A DNA stretch of 16,958 nt, taken from a bacterium (GTDB lineage: Bacteria > Sumerlaeota > Sumerlaeia > MVZB01). This document shows positions 1 to 6,435 of the stretch, in pieces. How positions within the stretch are numbered: position 1 is the stretch's first letter; every line of letters begins with the position of its first letter. The notes beneath the pieces were generated by a model, which was not told the origin of the DNA, did no database searches, and was given only the letters and a program-made list of their open reading frames with translations. The stretch is from contig JAMCWS010000405.1 in assembly GCA_023480605.1 (NCBI GenBank), positions 4,144 to 21,101 of the forward strand, given 5' to 3'. A program made the translations under genes and the position numbers.

Positions 1-504
1 AATGGGGACCGTTTCGCCCGCCGCGGGGATGGGGTCGAGCGCGGGGGCGCCGGCCTCCCAGGTCCAATAGCCCGGAAAATCGGGTAAAGGGTACATCCCG
101 TTGGTCACGATTTCGAGTTCCGGCGCCCGGGCGCGGTCCGGGCGCAATAGGCCGTGGTCGGCAAACCACTGTGGCGGCAGGCTTTCCCAAGATCCCCATA
201 ATCCGATGCTTTCACTATTGATCTGAATGAGGACCGGCCGGTCGGAGTAGCGCTTTTTAAAGGCTTCATCGCTGAAGCGGCGCCGAGCCAAGTGCATGTC
301 CGAAACCATCATGCGCTCGGGGCCGTAGGCGAACATCAAGGCCGGCACATTCTGCCGGAAAAGCATGGGCCGGGGATAACCATCGGCGCGGCCGACGGAC
401 GAAGGTGCGGGGGTGGGCGTCCAAGCCGCCCCGGCGGCCATCGCCACCGCCCAGGTCAGGATGGTGGCCGCGTCGGCCATCGCGTGGCCGAGTCTTTGCC
501 GCAT
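1..504 (-). CDS. Secreted protein of unknown function, 5' part only
   Basis: An open frame on the minus strand starts at the ATG at 502-504 and runs off the left edge with no stop, giving 168 visible codons. A purine-rich AAAGGG lies about 9 nt before the ATG and could be the ribosome binding site. The first ~30 residues look like a signal peptide: MRQR, then an Ala/Met/Val-rich stretch ending AAGAAW. After a short Pro/Ala linker the mature part contains aromatic-rich segments such as PVLIQINSESIGLWGSWES and FPGYWTWEAGAP. I associate this style with large secreted proteins of planctomycete-like bacteria, but I do not recognise a named family. It is divergently oriented from rpsU. The reading is supported by codon pattern and the open frame; the function is unknown. 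Confidence 0.6.
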   Translation of the reverse strand, partial: MRQRLGHAMADAATILTWAVAMAAGAAWTPTPAPSSVGRADGYPRPMLFRQNVPALMFAYGPERMMVSDMHLARRRFSDEAFKKRYSDRPVLIQINSESIGLWGSWESLPPQWFADHGLLRPDRARAPELEIVTNGMYPLPDFPGYWTWEAGAPALDPIPAAGETVPI

Positions 505-850
505 GGTGGTCTGCCCTTTCGATGGGGGAATCGCCGATAAAGCGGTGATACGCGCGTCATGTAGATACGAAACGCACTCGTCGGCATTTCATTACGGCCA
601 CGGGATCGAAAGAAGGCCCGACGGATGGCCATGATCCTACGGGCGTAGCGGGGTGCGCGGAGAACCTATCATCAACCGCCCGGAAAAGATCCGCAATACT
701 GATTGCGATGGACTTCCGATGCAATCCTTGCGTAGAAGCCTGAGACGGTGGACGATTGAAACGGTCTGCCCGTACGGAGGCGTCCTTACGAAGATAACCG
801 TCTGGCATGAAGATGAAAACCGCGATCATGTACCGCGATCGTGTTGAGCA
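505..850. other. Intergenic region between divergent genes, no gene seen
   Basis: About 350 bases separate the minus-strand secreted gene from the rpsU promoter. Open frames here have no convincing start or family resemblance. It must contain the promoter of the leftward gene, but I cannot point to clear -35 and -10 boxes. A short direct repeat CGCGATC occurs twice near 820-842. Confidence 0.5.
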
Positions 851-879
851 TTGACAAGCCGGCCGCCGGTGGTTAAGAT
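851..879 (+). promoter_or_regulatory. Sigma-70-type promoter of rpsU
   Basis: TTGACA (851-856) is followed after exactly 17 nt by TAAGAT (874-879). The -35 box is perfect and the -10 box matches four of six consensus bases. It lies about 95 nt before the rpsU start and is the best promoter in the window. Confidence 0.75.
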
Positions 880-973
880 CATGGTTTCGTGAGGCGGGCG
901 CCCGGCGCGGGAGTTGGGGTTCGCCTCGCACAATCCGGATGATGCCAAAACGGACCGGGAGGGGGTGAATGCA

Positions 974-1186
974 TTGAGCCTCGTGATCGTCGAAGATCAT
1001 GAACCGATCGACAAAGCCCTCCGTCGTTTTAAGAAAGAATGCCAGAAGGTGGGCATCCTGGCTGAAGTGCGCAAGCGCGAATATTATGAAAAGCCCAGCG
1101 TGAAACGGAAACGGAAAATGGAAGCGGCGCGGCGCAAACAGCGCCGCCGCATGTTGAAACTGCAACGCAAGCTGGAGCGTTACTGA
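974..1186 (+). CDS. rpsU: 30S ribosomal protein bS21
   Basis: Encodes the small basic ribosomal protein bS21, a component of the 30S subunit involved in initiation near the anti-Shine-Dalgarno region. From the TTG at 974 the product is 70 aa, close to the ~64-71 aa usual for the family. It has the bS21 pattern: an N-terminal acidic strand (VIVEDHEPIDKALRRFKKEC), then GILAEVRKREYYEKPS, then a highly basic tail rich in Arg and Lys ending LERY. The start was chosen because a GGGAGGGGG tract (957-965) sits at good distance from TTG 974. A GTG at 965 in the same frame lies inside that tract and is less likely. The gene has its own promoter and two downstream terminators, so it appears monocistronic. 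Confidence 0.93.
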   Translation: MSLVIVEDHEPIDKALRRFKKECQKVGILAEVRKREYYEKPSVKRKRKMEAARRKQRRRMLKLQRKLERY

Positions 1187-1222
1187 GTCGGGCCGGGCTT
1201 GCGCCCCCTGACAAAACCGAAG

Positions 1223-1260
1223 CCGCCCCGACGGAATACGCCGCCGGGGCGGATTTTTTT
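1223..1260 (+). terminator. Intrinsic terminator of rpsU
   Basis: A perfect 8-bp GC stem, CCGCCCCG (1223-1230) pairing with CGGGGCGG (1245-1252), has a 14-nt loop. It is followed by A and then seven T (1254-1260). It begins 37 nt after the rpsU stop codon. Confidence 0.85.
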
Positions 1261-1324
1261 GGGTGCGACAGTGGCCATCGGGCGCGGGATCGTTCCGGAC
1301 GCATCGGCTTGGCAAACCGCCGAA

Positions 1325-1347
1325 CGCCCTTTCGGGGCGCTTTTTTT
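1325..1347 (+). terminator. Second intrinsic terminator downstream of rpsU
   Basis: The stem CGCCC (1325-1329)/GGGCG (1335-1339) has loop TTTCG and is followed by C and seven T (1341-1347). It probably backs up the first terminator, since there is no gene between the two. Confidence 0.7.
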
Positions 1348-1360
1348 ACATAAAATCGCC

Positions 1361-1388
1361 ACTTCGTTAAATTACCATTTAACGAAGT
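1361..1388. repeat. Perfect 28-bp inverted repeat, dif-like geometry
   Basis: The arm ACTTCGTTAAA (1361-1371) and its exact reverse complement TTTAACGAAGT (1378-1388) flank the six bases TTACCA. It can also be read as 12-bp arms around TACC. It has no T-tract, so it is not a terminator. The 11-6-11 layout equals the XerC/XerD dif site layout, and the left arm starts ACTTC as in some dif sites. An operator for a dimeric regulator is an equally open explanation. It lies in a gene-free interval after two terminators. Confidence 0.7.
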
Positions 1389-1450
1389 CCTGAATCGATT
1401 GGGGAATCCGGCGCGTTGAGGCTTGAATTTCCAGATGTTACCCTTCCAAT

Positions 1451-1499
1451 GAGGAGGTGATGGCTGATGGCGAAAACCAGCGGACGGTGCGTGAAATAA
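1451..1499 (+). promoter_or_regulatory. Strong Shine-Dalgarno with 10-codon leader ORF
   Basis: AGGAGGTGAT (1452-1461) is fully complementary to the usual 16S rRNA tail. The ATG at 1467, nine bases after GGAGG, opens MAKTSGRCVK and stops at TAA 1497-1499. An ATG at 1460 in another frame lies inside the Shine-Dalgarno and is a poor candidate. The short ORF precedes an intrinsic terminator by ~70 nt, a layout seen in attenuator leaders. No codon run points to an amino-acid sensor. Whether the peptide is made is unknown. Confidence 0.4.
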
Positions 1500-1535
1500 C
1501 GGGCCGACCGGCCGTCGCCGCCATCGTCGCCGCAC

Positions 1536-1565
1536 TTGACAAATCGGACGCCGACCGGTTAAGGT
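1536..1565 (+). promoter_or_regulatory. Possible promoter ahead of ldt-hisG
   Basis: TTGACA (1536-1541) is followed after 18 nt by TAAGGT (1560-1565), resembling the rpsU promoter. Transcription would begin near 1572, at the foot of the next hairpin, which makes the arrangement puzzling. Confidence 0.35.
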
Positions 1566-1571
1566 GGAATC

Positions 1572-1612
1572 CCGTGGCAAGCCCGTCGAGGGCTTGCGAC
1601 GGATTTTTTTTT
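1572..1612 (+). terminator. Intrinsic terminator or attenuator before ldt
   Basis: GCAAGCCC (1577-1584) and GGGCTTGC (1590-1597) form a perfect 8-bp stem with loop GTCGA. CCGT/ACGG extends it past one mismatch, and nine T follow (1604-1612). It stands only 88 nt before the ldt start and after no recognised gene, so it is more likely an attenuator than a gene-end terminator. Confidence 0.7.
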
Positions 1613-1699
1613 AGAAACGGCCGCGACCCGGCGCGGGCGGCCGTCCACGACGCCGGGATCGGCGCGAATGGCCCGAAGGCGTGCGGGGAAGGAACAACG

Positions 1700-2980
1700 A
1701 TGGCATCCATCAAATCCACGCTACTTGGCATTCTGGTGGTGCTGCTGCTCGCCGTGGTGGTGGCCGGCGGCACCTACGGCTATCTCTTGTGGCAGCGCCA
1801 CGCCGTCCGGCAGGAACTGACGCTGGCCGATAATTACCTGGCACAGAACCAACCCCAGGAAGCCGAACGTCTGCTCGCCCCGCGACTAGAAATGGCCCGG
1901 CGCGGCAGTGCCTGGGCGCCCCAAGCCTTGGCGCTCCGGTTGCGGGCGCTGGACGCCCTGGGCGACGCCACCGCCGCCGCCAACCTGGCTCGCCAACTTC
2001 TTAATCCCGACAAGCCCTGGGTCCGGCCCGGCCAGGAAGCGTGGGCCCGGGCGCATCTGGCCCTGGGGCGCGCCGCCCTCGAAAGCAACCAGGCCGGCGA
2101 GGCCCAGGTTCATTTCGAGGCTCTGCTCGCCCAACCCGCGGGCACGGCGGGCCGGGCCGAAGCCTCCGTGGGCATGGCCCGCCTGGAAATGGCCGCCGGC
2201 AAGGTCATCGAGGCGCGCAACCGGTTGAACGCCCTCTATTCGGCGCTGTCCGAGAACACCTCGGGACGCGACGACGTTGAGCGCCTCCTGGGCGATCTGA
2301 ATATGCGCTTGCTCATGTGGCCGCAGCCGCAAGGCGACGACCAGATTCACGTGATCGTCAAAGGCGACACCCTGGATCGGCTTCGCAAGCGCTACAAGAT
2401 CGCCCCAGACCTGTTGATGGCGATCAACCACATCGACGACCCCAAGCGGCTGACGATCGGCCGGCGGCTCAAGATTCCCGCGTTGGAATTGTCGATCCTT
2501 GTGAATAAAACGGATAACACGCTGACCCTCCTGGACCACGGGAAGTTTTTCAAGAAATATCCCGTGCGGACCGGCAAATTCGATTACCTGACGCCGGTGG
2601 GCGACTATACGATTGAAAACAAGGTTGTTTCGCCCCCCTGGCGCAATCCGCAGACTGGCCAGGCTTTTGGCCCCGATGCGCCGGGCAACGAATTGGGTTG
2701 CCGCTGGATGGGTTTTGTCGGCACCAACCTGGGCATCCACGAAGCCATCGACCCCAAGACGGTCGGCACCTATGGCTCGAATGGTTGCGTGGGGATGAAG
2801 CGAGACGATGTGGTTGAAGTGTTCAGTCTTGTCCCCCGCGGAACTCCGGTGAAAATCATCGGGCAGATCGCCGCCGGCAGCGCCGCCGCGATTCCGCCCT
2901 TATTAACCCCGTCGCCAACCTCGTCGCCAACACCGACGGCGCCGGCGGGCGCGGCGCCGGCCCCAACGCCGGCGCCGTAA
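1700..2980 (+). CDS. L,D-transpeptidase with helical repeat region and LysM domain
   Basis: A 426-aa envelope protein, predicted to cross-link peptidoglycan through L,D-transpeptidation or to attach proteins to it. Residues ~7-30 are a single hydrophobic membrane anchor. Residues ~37-205 form an Ala/Leu-rich TPR-like helical region (ADNYLAQNQPQEAERLLAPR, ALGRAALESNQAGEAQVHFE). A LysM-type motif follows (IHVIVKGDTLDRLRKRYKI...LTIGRRLKIP), then a YkuD catalytic domain with His347 (GIHEAID) and Cys363 in SNGCVGM. The tail is a low-complexity Pro/Ala/Thr stretch. The ATG at 1700, preceded by GGGGAAGGAA, was chosen because it puts the anchor at the N-terminus. The frame is open back to 1457, but that extension has no domain character. 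hisG follows after 33 nt, suggesting co-transcription. Confidence 0.9.
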   Translation: MASIKSTLLGILVVLLLAVVVAGGTYGYLLWQRHAVRQELTLADNYLAQNQPQEAERLLAPRLEMARRGSAWAPQALALRLRALDALGDATAAANLARQLLNPDKPWVRPGQEAWARAHLALGRAALESNQAGEAQVHFEALLAQPAGTAGRAEASVGMARLEMAAGKVIEARNRLNALYSALSENTSGRDDVERLLGDLNMRLLMWPQPQGDDQIHVIVKGDTLDRLRKRYKIAPDLLMAINHIDDPKRLTIGRRLKIPALELSILVNKTDNTLTLLDHGKFFKKYPVRTGKFDYLTPVGDYTIENKVVSPPWRNPQTGQAFGPDAPGNELGCRWMGFVGTNLGIHEAIDPKTVGTYGSNGCVGMKRDDVVEVFSLVPRGTPVKIIGQIAAGSAAAIPPLLTPSPTSSPTPTAPAGAAPAPTPAP

Positions 2981-3013
2981 GCGCGCGAGATGCCCAAGCT
3001 TGAAAGGAAAACC

Positions 3014-3889
3014 ATGACCGGTACGATCAAATTGGGATTGCCCAAGGGCAGTTTGCAGGAAGCGACGCTGGCGCTGTTCCGGCGGGCCGGCTTCGATTTC
3101 AGCATCGAGGGCCGTTCGTATCACGTGACCTCGGACGACCCGGAGATCACCGCGATCCTCATCCGCGCCCAAGAGATGGCCCATTACGTCGAAAAAGGCT
3201 TTTTCGATGCCGGCTTAACCGGGTTGGACTGGATCCGCGAAACCCGCGCCGATGTCGTCGAGGTCGCCGAACTCGTGTATTCCAAGGCATCCATGCGGCC
3301 CGTGCGTTGGGTGTTGGCGGTGCCCGAGGCCAGCTCGATCTACTCGGTCAAGGATCTGGAAGGCAAACGGATCGCCACGGAAGCGGTCGAACTGACTCGG
3401 GACTGGCTGGCGCGCCACGGCGTGAAAGCCGAGGTGGAATTCAGTTGGGGCGCCACCGAAATCAAGGCGCCCGAATTCGTCGACGCCATCGTCGAGGTGA
3501 CCGAGACGGGCAGTTCGTTGCGGGCCAATCACTTGCGGATCGTCGAGACGATCCTGGAGAGCTCGACGCGCCTCATCGCCAACCGCCAGGCTTGGGCCGA
3601 CCCCGCCAAGCGGGAGAAAATCGAGTCGATTGCTCTGCTCCTCCAGGCGGCCATCGCGGCCGAAGGCAAGGTGGGCCTCAAAATGAACGTGCCGAAGGCC
3701 GTGCTGGAGGCCGTCACGCGGATTCTGCCGGCCCTCACCTCGCCGACGATCTCGCACCTGGCCGATCCCGACTGGGTGGCGGTGGAAATCATCGCCGCGG
3801 AAAGCGCGGTCAAAAAAATGATCCCCGAACTGCGCCGCGCCGGCGCCCGCGGGATCATCGAGTACCCGCTCAACAAGGTGATCGATTGA
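3014..3889 (+). CDS. hisG: ATP phosphoribosyltransferase, long form
   Basis: Catalyses the first step of histidine biosynthesis, condensing ATP and PRPP to phosphoribosyl-ATP in the cytoplasm. The 291-aa length fits the long form, which carries a C-terminal ACT-like histidine-binding domain and needs no HisZ. Visible motifs are the N-terminal IKLGLPKGSLQEATL, the GFFDAGLTGLDWI region, IVEVTETGSSLRANHLRI (the PRPP-binding signature), and C-terminal ISHLADPDWVAVEIIA with RGIIEYPLNKVID. The start at 3014 (MTGTIKLGLPKG) has AAAGGA just upstream; the in-frame codon at 2990 would add an atypical MPKLERKT. It lies 33 nt behind the L,D-transpeptidase gene. No other his genes are in the window. Confidence 0.95.
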   Translation: MTGTIKLGLPKGSLQEATLALFRRAGFDFSIEGRSYHVTSDDPEITAILIRAQEMAHYVEKGFFDAGLTGLDWIRETRADVVEVAELVYSKASMRPVRWVLAVPEASSIYSVKDLEGKRIATEAVELTRDWLARHGVKAEVEFSWGATEIKAPEFVDAIVEVTETGSSLRANHLRIVETILESSTRLIANRQAWADPAKREKIESIALLLQAAIAAEGKVGLKMNVPKAVLEAVTRILPALTSPTISHLADPDWVAVEIIAAESAVKKMIPELRRAGARGIIEYPLNKVID

Positions 3890-3893
3890 GTAG

Positions 3894-3914
3894 GCCGCTT
3901 CCGCCGGAAGCGGC
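3894..3914. terminator. Perfect hairpin after hisG, not a classical terminator
   Basis: GCCGCTTCC (3894-3902) and GGAAGCGGC (3906-3914) form a 9-bp perfect stem with a 3-nt loop, starting 5 nt after the hisG stop. It lacks a T-tract, so it may stabilise the mRNA 3' end or act only weakly as a terminator. Confidence 0.45.
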
Positions 3915-3985
3915 ATGGAAGGCATCGTCAGCCAGGACATTATGAACGGGAGGAAGGAGCCATTCCGGAACGCCTGACCGCTGAC

Positions 3986-4195
3986 ATGATCGCCCAATCG
4001 CGGACGATCGCCAAGGGCCGGCACATTCGCGAAGTGACTCGTCTCATGAATCTGTATGGCGGCATCGCCTCGAAATGGATGAAGAAGAACAGTCTTCCGT
4101 TTGAGTTGGAGGGGCGGATCTATGAAATCCACTGGTATGAGCATCCCAGAATGGGCCGATTCGAATTGAAGCAAAAGGAGGTCAGCGAACCATGA
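3986..4195 (+). CDS. Small protein of unknown function, first gene of a coupled pair
   Basis: A 69-aa product from ATG 3986, rich in charged and aromatic residues. Central features are KGRHIREVTRLMNLYGG and a C-terminal EIHWYEHPRMGRFELK segment. I do not recognise a named family. The HWYEHP..GR pattern reminds me of C-terminal tips of polymorphic (Rhs-type) toxins, but this is weak inference. A good Shine-Dalgarno (GGGAGGAAGGAG, 3948-3959) is too far from ATG 3986 and fits an in-frame ATT at 3962 better. That start would add IPERLTAD; ATT is a rare start and could be a mutated ATG. The stop overlaps the next gene's ATG as ATGA, so the two are translationally coupled. Confidence 0.6.
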   Translation: MIAQSRTIAKGRHIREVTRLMNLYGGIASKWMKKNSLPFELEGRIYEIHWYEHPRMGRFELKQKEVSEP

Positions 4196-4519
4196 TCGTG
4201 CGGCTGAAACAACAGCAGGGCGGACCTTACTTCGCTTCAGCCCGGTCAGCAATATTTCGTGATTGGCATTGAGGCCAATGATTACCGCATCCTCGATGAT
4301 TCCGGCAAGCCTTACCTTTATGCCGCCGATCTTTTCGAGGTGGTCGATTCGCAGGAACCCAGCGATTGGGTGACCGAGGTTGGCGAGGAAGGTGAGCGTT
4401 ACGACTATCCTCCGATGATGAACAAGCCCGGCTTTTTTGAAGATTTTTTTGATGGAGATGCGCAAACCATTTCTGATTTCTGGCGCGCCGTCAATCAGCG
4501 TCTGTCCCGAGCCACGTAA
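4192..4519 (+). pseudogene. Second gene of the coupled pair, broken by a +1 shift
   Basis: The ATG at 4192 overlaps the previous stop and has an excellent AAGGAGG (4175-4181) ten bases upstream. Its frame ends at TGA 4270-4272 after 26 codons. The protein-like sequence continues in another frame: LTSLQPGQQYFVIGIEANDY, then an acidic, aromatic stretch with SDWVTEVGEEGERYDYPP and GFFEDFF, ending at 4519. Removing one base near 4214-4222 joins the frames as MIVRLKQQ, about two residues, then DLTSLQPG, giving 108 aa. The acidic product next to a basic partner suggests a toxin-immunity or similar pair, which is inference. A sequencing error, a real mutation or programmed frameshifting would all give this picture. 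A downstream GTG at 4259 could start a shorter protein. Confidence 0.65.
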
Positions 4520-4534
4520 AACTGAGGTGCATCC

Positions 4535-4951
4535 ATGGAACCGATCCGGATTTCTCACCGTAAGCCGACTGTCAGTGAGTTTCTTGAGTTGCGGAAAGCC
4601 GTCGGCTGGTTTGTTCCAACTGCGGAGTCAACGGAACGTGCTCTGCGCAATACGCTCTTCGCGGCCTGCATTGAGCACAACGGCTCGTGTATCGGGAGTG
4701 GACGGGTTGTTGGAGACGGAGCGCTGGTTTTCTACATTCAAGATGTGATTGTTAGGCCACAGTTCCAGCGCCAAGGTTGCGGCAAGCTTATCATGGATGC
4801 CTTAATGAATTTCATCCACAAATCCGCAGCCCCCACGGCCTACATCGGTCTGTTTTCCGCCCGTGGTTTGGAACCTTGGTACAGCAAGTATGGTTTCGTT
4901 GAGCGGCCACAGAAGCATCTTGGCCCTGGAATGGCCTTTTTCAAACAATAG
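4535..4951 (+). CDS. GNAT-family N-acetyltransferase
   Basis: A 138-aa single-domain acetyl-CoA-dependent acetyltransferase; the acceptor cannot be told from sequence. The N-terminal part (EFLELRKAVGWFVPTAESTERAL) is typical of small GNAT proteins with a VGW motif. The core shows GSGRVVGDGALVFYIQDVIV leading into the acetyl-CoA-binding loop RPQFQRQGCGKLIM (R/Q-x-x-G-x-G/C-type). The C-terminus has YSKYGFVERP, the usual GNAT beta-strand/loop, before GPGMAFF. A GAGGTG lies 8 nt before ATG 4535. It is 15 nt behind the frameshifted small gene and may share its transcript. Its position between hisG and kdsB, with two accessory small genes, suggests a mobile cargo block. Confidence 0.9.
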   Translation: MEPIRISHRKPTVSEFLELRKAVGWFVPTAESTERALRNTLFAACIEHNGSCIGSGRVVGDGALVFYIQDVIVRPQFQRQGCGKLIMDALMNFIHKSAAPTAYIGLFSARGLEPWYSKYGFVERPQKHLGPGMAFFKQ

Positions 4952-4968
4952 ATGCTGAGATAATATCT

Positions 4969-5724
4969 ATGAAACCAACAATCGCCGGTGTCATCCCCGC
5001 CCGCTACGCATCGACCCGGTTCCCGGGCAAGGCGCTCGCTCTCCTCGAGGAAACGCCGCTGGTCGTGCACGTCTGCCGCCGCGCGGCCGCCGCCCGGTTG
5101 CTGGACCGCGTCTGGGTGGCCACCGACGATGACCGGATCGCGCGGGCGGTGGAGGCGGCAGGTTTCGAGGCCCGGATGACGCCGCGCGATTGCCCCTCGG
5201 GCAGCGACCGGATCGCCGCTTCCCTCGCCCCGGGCGAAACCTGGGATATCCTCGTCAACATCCAGGGCGACGAACCCCGCATCGAACCTTCGGTCATCGA
5301 CGCCGTGGCGCGTGGCCTCATCGACCATCCCGAATGCGGCGTGAGCACCGCCGCCGTCTCCCTCACCCGGCGCGAGGATTTCGAATCGCCCCACAACGTC
5401 AAGGTCGTCCTGACCCCGGGGGGGCAGGCGCTCTATTTCTCCCGCTCCCCTATCCCGACGACGGCGCGACTCGACCCGGCGGCGTTCACCGCGCCGGGAT
5501 TCGTCTGGGGACTGAAACACATGGGCTTATACGCCTACCGTCAGGAAGTGCTTGAAGCCTACGCCGCCTGGCCGCCGACGCCCCTGGAGCGGCGCGAATG
5601 CCTGGAGCAACTCCGCTTCCTGGAGCACGGCGTCGCCATCCAGGTCGCCATCGTGGCTCATGATTCGATCGGGGTGGATACTCCCGAAGAACTCGAAGCG
5701 TTGATTTTGCGCGAGCGATCCTGA
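4969..5724 (+). CDS. kdsB: 3-deoxy-manno-octulosonate cytidylyltransferase (CMP-KDO synthetase)
   Basis: Activates KDO with CTP to CMP-KDO in the cytoplasm, for the inner core of lipopolysaccharide. The 251-aa length is normal. Visible family motifs are AGVIPARYASTRFPGKALA (nucleotide binding), RVWVATDDDRI, DCPSGSDRIA, ILVNIQGDEPRIEP, HNVKVV, ALYFSRSPIP, KHMGLYAYR, LERRECLEQLRFLEHG and the terminal GVDTPEELEAL. No clear Shine-Dalgarno precedes ATG 4969. Instead a small palindrome AGATAATATCT (4958-4968) abuts it, and its GATAAT could act as a -10 box for a nearly leaderless mRNA, which is speculative. It implies an LPS-bearing outer membrane. pyrG lies downstream, separated by the toxin-antitoxin pair. 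Confidence 0.95.
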   Translation: MKPTIAGVIPARYASTRFPGKALALLEETPLVVHVCRRAAAARLLDRVWVATDDDRIARAVEAAGFEARMTPRDCPSGSDRIAASLAPGETWDILVNIQGDEPRIEPSVIDAVARGLIDHPECGVSTAAVSLTRREDFESPHNVKVVLTPGGQALYFSRSPIPTTARLDPAAFTAPGFVWGLKHMGLYAYRQEVLEAYAAWPPTPLERRECLEQLRFLEHGVAIQVAIVAHDSIGVDTPEELEALILRERS

Positions 5725-5792
5725 AGGGATTTCTGAGAATATGAATCATAAGTTGCTGGGTTAATGGATGAGACGTCAACGGGAGGTGTGAA

Positions 5793-6017
5793 ATGGTTCA
5801 TCAAACGACGGCCATTTTCGAAAAAGGAACCTTTAAACCGATCAAGCCGGTGAAAGGCATTCCTGAACACGCCACGGTCCGCATCAGCGTGGAAACAATC
5901 GTCCCCCCCTCCAGACACGAGCAGTTGGCATCCCTGGCGGCCGTACCGGTGGCCAAACGTCTTGCGGCGCAGATTGAAAAGGGAGGAAAACAACCATGGT
6001 CGGTCGACGCATTCTAG
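5793..6017 (+). CDS. Antitoxin of the AF2212/DUF104 (VapB-like) type
   Basis: A 74-aa product starting at ATG 5793 behind GGGAGGTG (5781-5788). The N-terminal half, TTAIFEKGTFKPIKPVKGIPEHATVRISVE, matches the DUF104/AF2212-like antitoxin fold, which is often found upstream of PIN toxins. The C-terminal half (VAKRLAAQIEKGGKQPWSVDAF) is the likely toxin-wrapping tail. It overlaps the PIN-domain gene by 22 nt, as is usual for toxin-antitoxin pairs that ensure antitoxin is made first. Autoregulation is likely from family knowledge, but I see no clear operator. Confidence 0.8.
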   Translation: MVHQTTAIFEKGTFKPIKPVKGIPEHATVRISVETIVPPSRHEQLASLAAVPVAKRLAAQIEKGGKQPWSVDAF

Positions 6018-6412
6018 CCGACACCTCTCTCTTTATTGAGCATCTGCGCGCCACGGTCAAGACCCGGACCCACCTCTACCGTTTGGTGAGTGAATGTGAT
6101 GTGGAAACCTGTGGCATTATCGCGGCTGAATTATTCTACGGGGCTCGGCATCCCAAGGCCGAAAACCAGGCGTTGGCCGTGTTGCGTCCTTTCCCGATCC
6201 AGCCATTTACGATGGCAATGGCGGCGCGAACCAGTATCATTGCGCAAGCATTGAAAAAAATAAATCGGATGCAAGATTTGAGGGATGTCATGATTGCCGC
6301 AACGGCGCTTGAACTGGAACTGCCTATCGCCACCCTTAACCGTAACCATTCCAACCACATCCCCGGACTTCGAATCAAGACCTTGCCCGCCATCAAAAAA
6401 AGGATTGAATAA
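5996..6412 (+). CDS. vapC: VapC-type PIN-domain ribonuclease toxin
   Basis: A 138-aa PIN-domain protein, predicted Mg2+-dependent RNase that inhibits translation by cutting specific RNA, often tRNA or rRNA. The acidic active-site residues are in place: Asp9 (ILADTSLFIE), Glu45 (IIAAELFYGAR), Asp97 (QDLRDVMIAATAL), with Asn115 (IATLNRNH) at the fourth position. ATG 5996 has GAGGAAAA upstream and lies inside the antitoxin gene. The target RNA cannot be inferred. The pair sits between two housekeeping genes normally close together, and pyrG begins 24 nt after its stop, so pyrG transcription may pass through the toxin-antitoxin pair. Confidence 0.88.
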   Translation: MVGRRILADTSLFIEHLRATVKTRTHLYRLVSECDVETCGIIAAELFYGARHPKAENQALAVLRPFPIQPFTMAMAARTSIIAQALKKINRMQDLRDVMIAATALELELPIATLNRNHSNHIPGLRIKTLPAIKKRIE

Positions 6413-6435
6413 TCATCGACGAGGAGACCTGTCCC

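Noticed and set aside
557..1315. 252-codon minus-strand open frame over rpsU
   Set aside because: It is antisense to a certain ribosomal protein gene and its promoter and terminator, with no family resemblance.
1457..1699. N-terminal extension of the L,D-transpeptidase in the same open frame
   Set aside because: The extension crosses an intrinsic terminator, has no domain character, and would place the membrane anchor internally. ATG 1700 has its own Shine-Dalgarno.
3215..4558. 447-codon open frame antisense to hisG and the small genes
   Set aside because: It covers strongly supported genes on the other strand and has low-quality, His/Arg-rich composition typical of antisense shadows.
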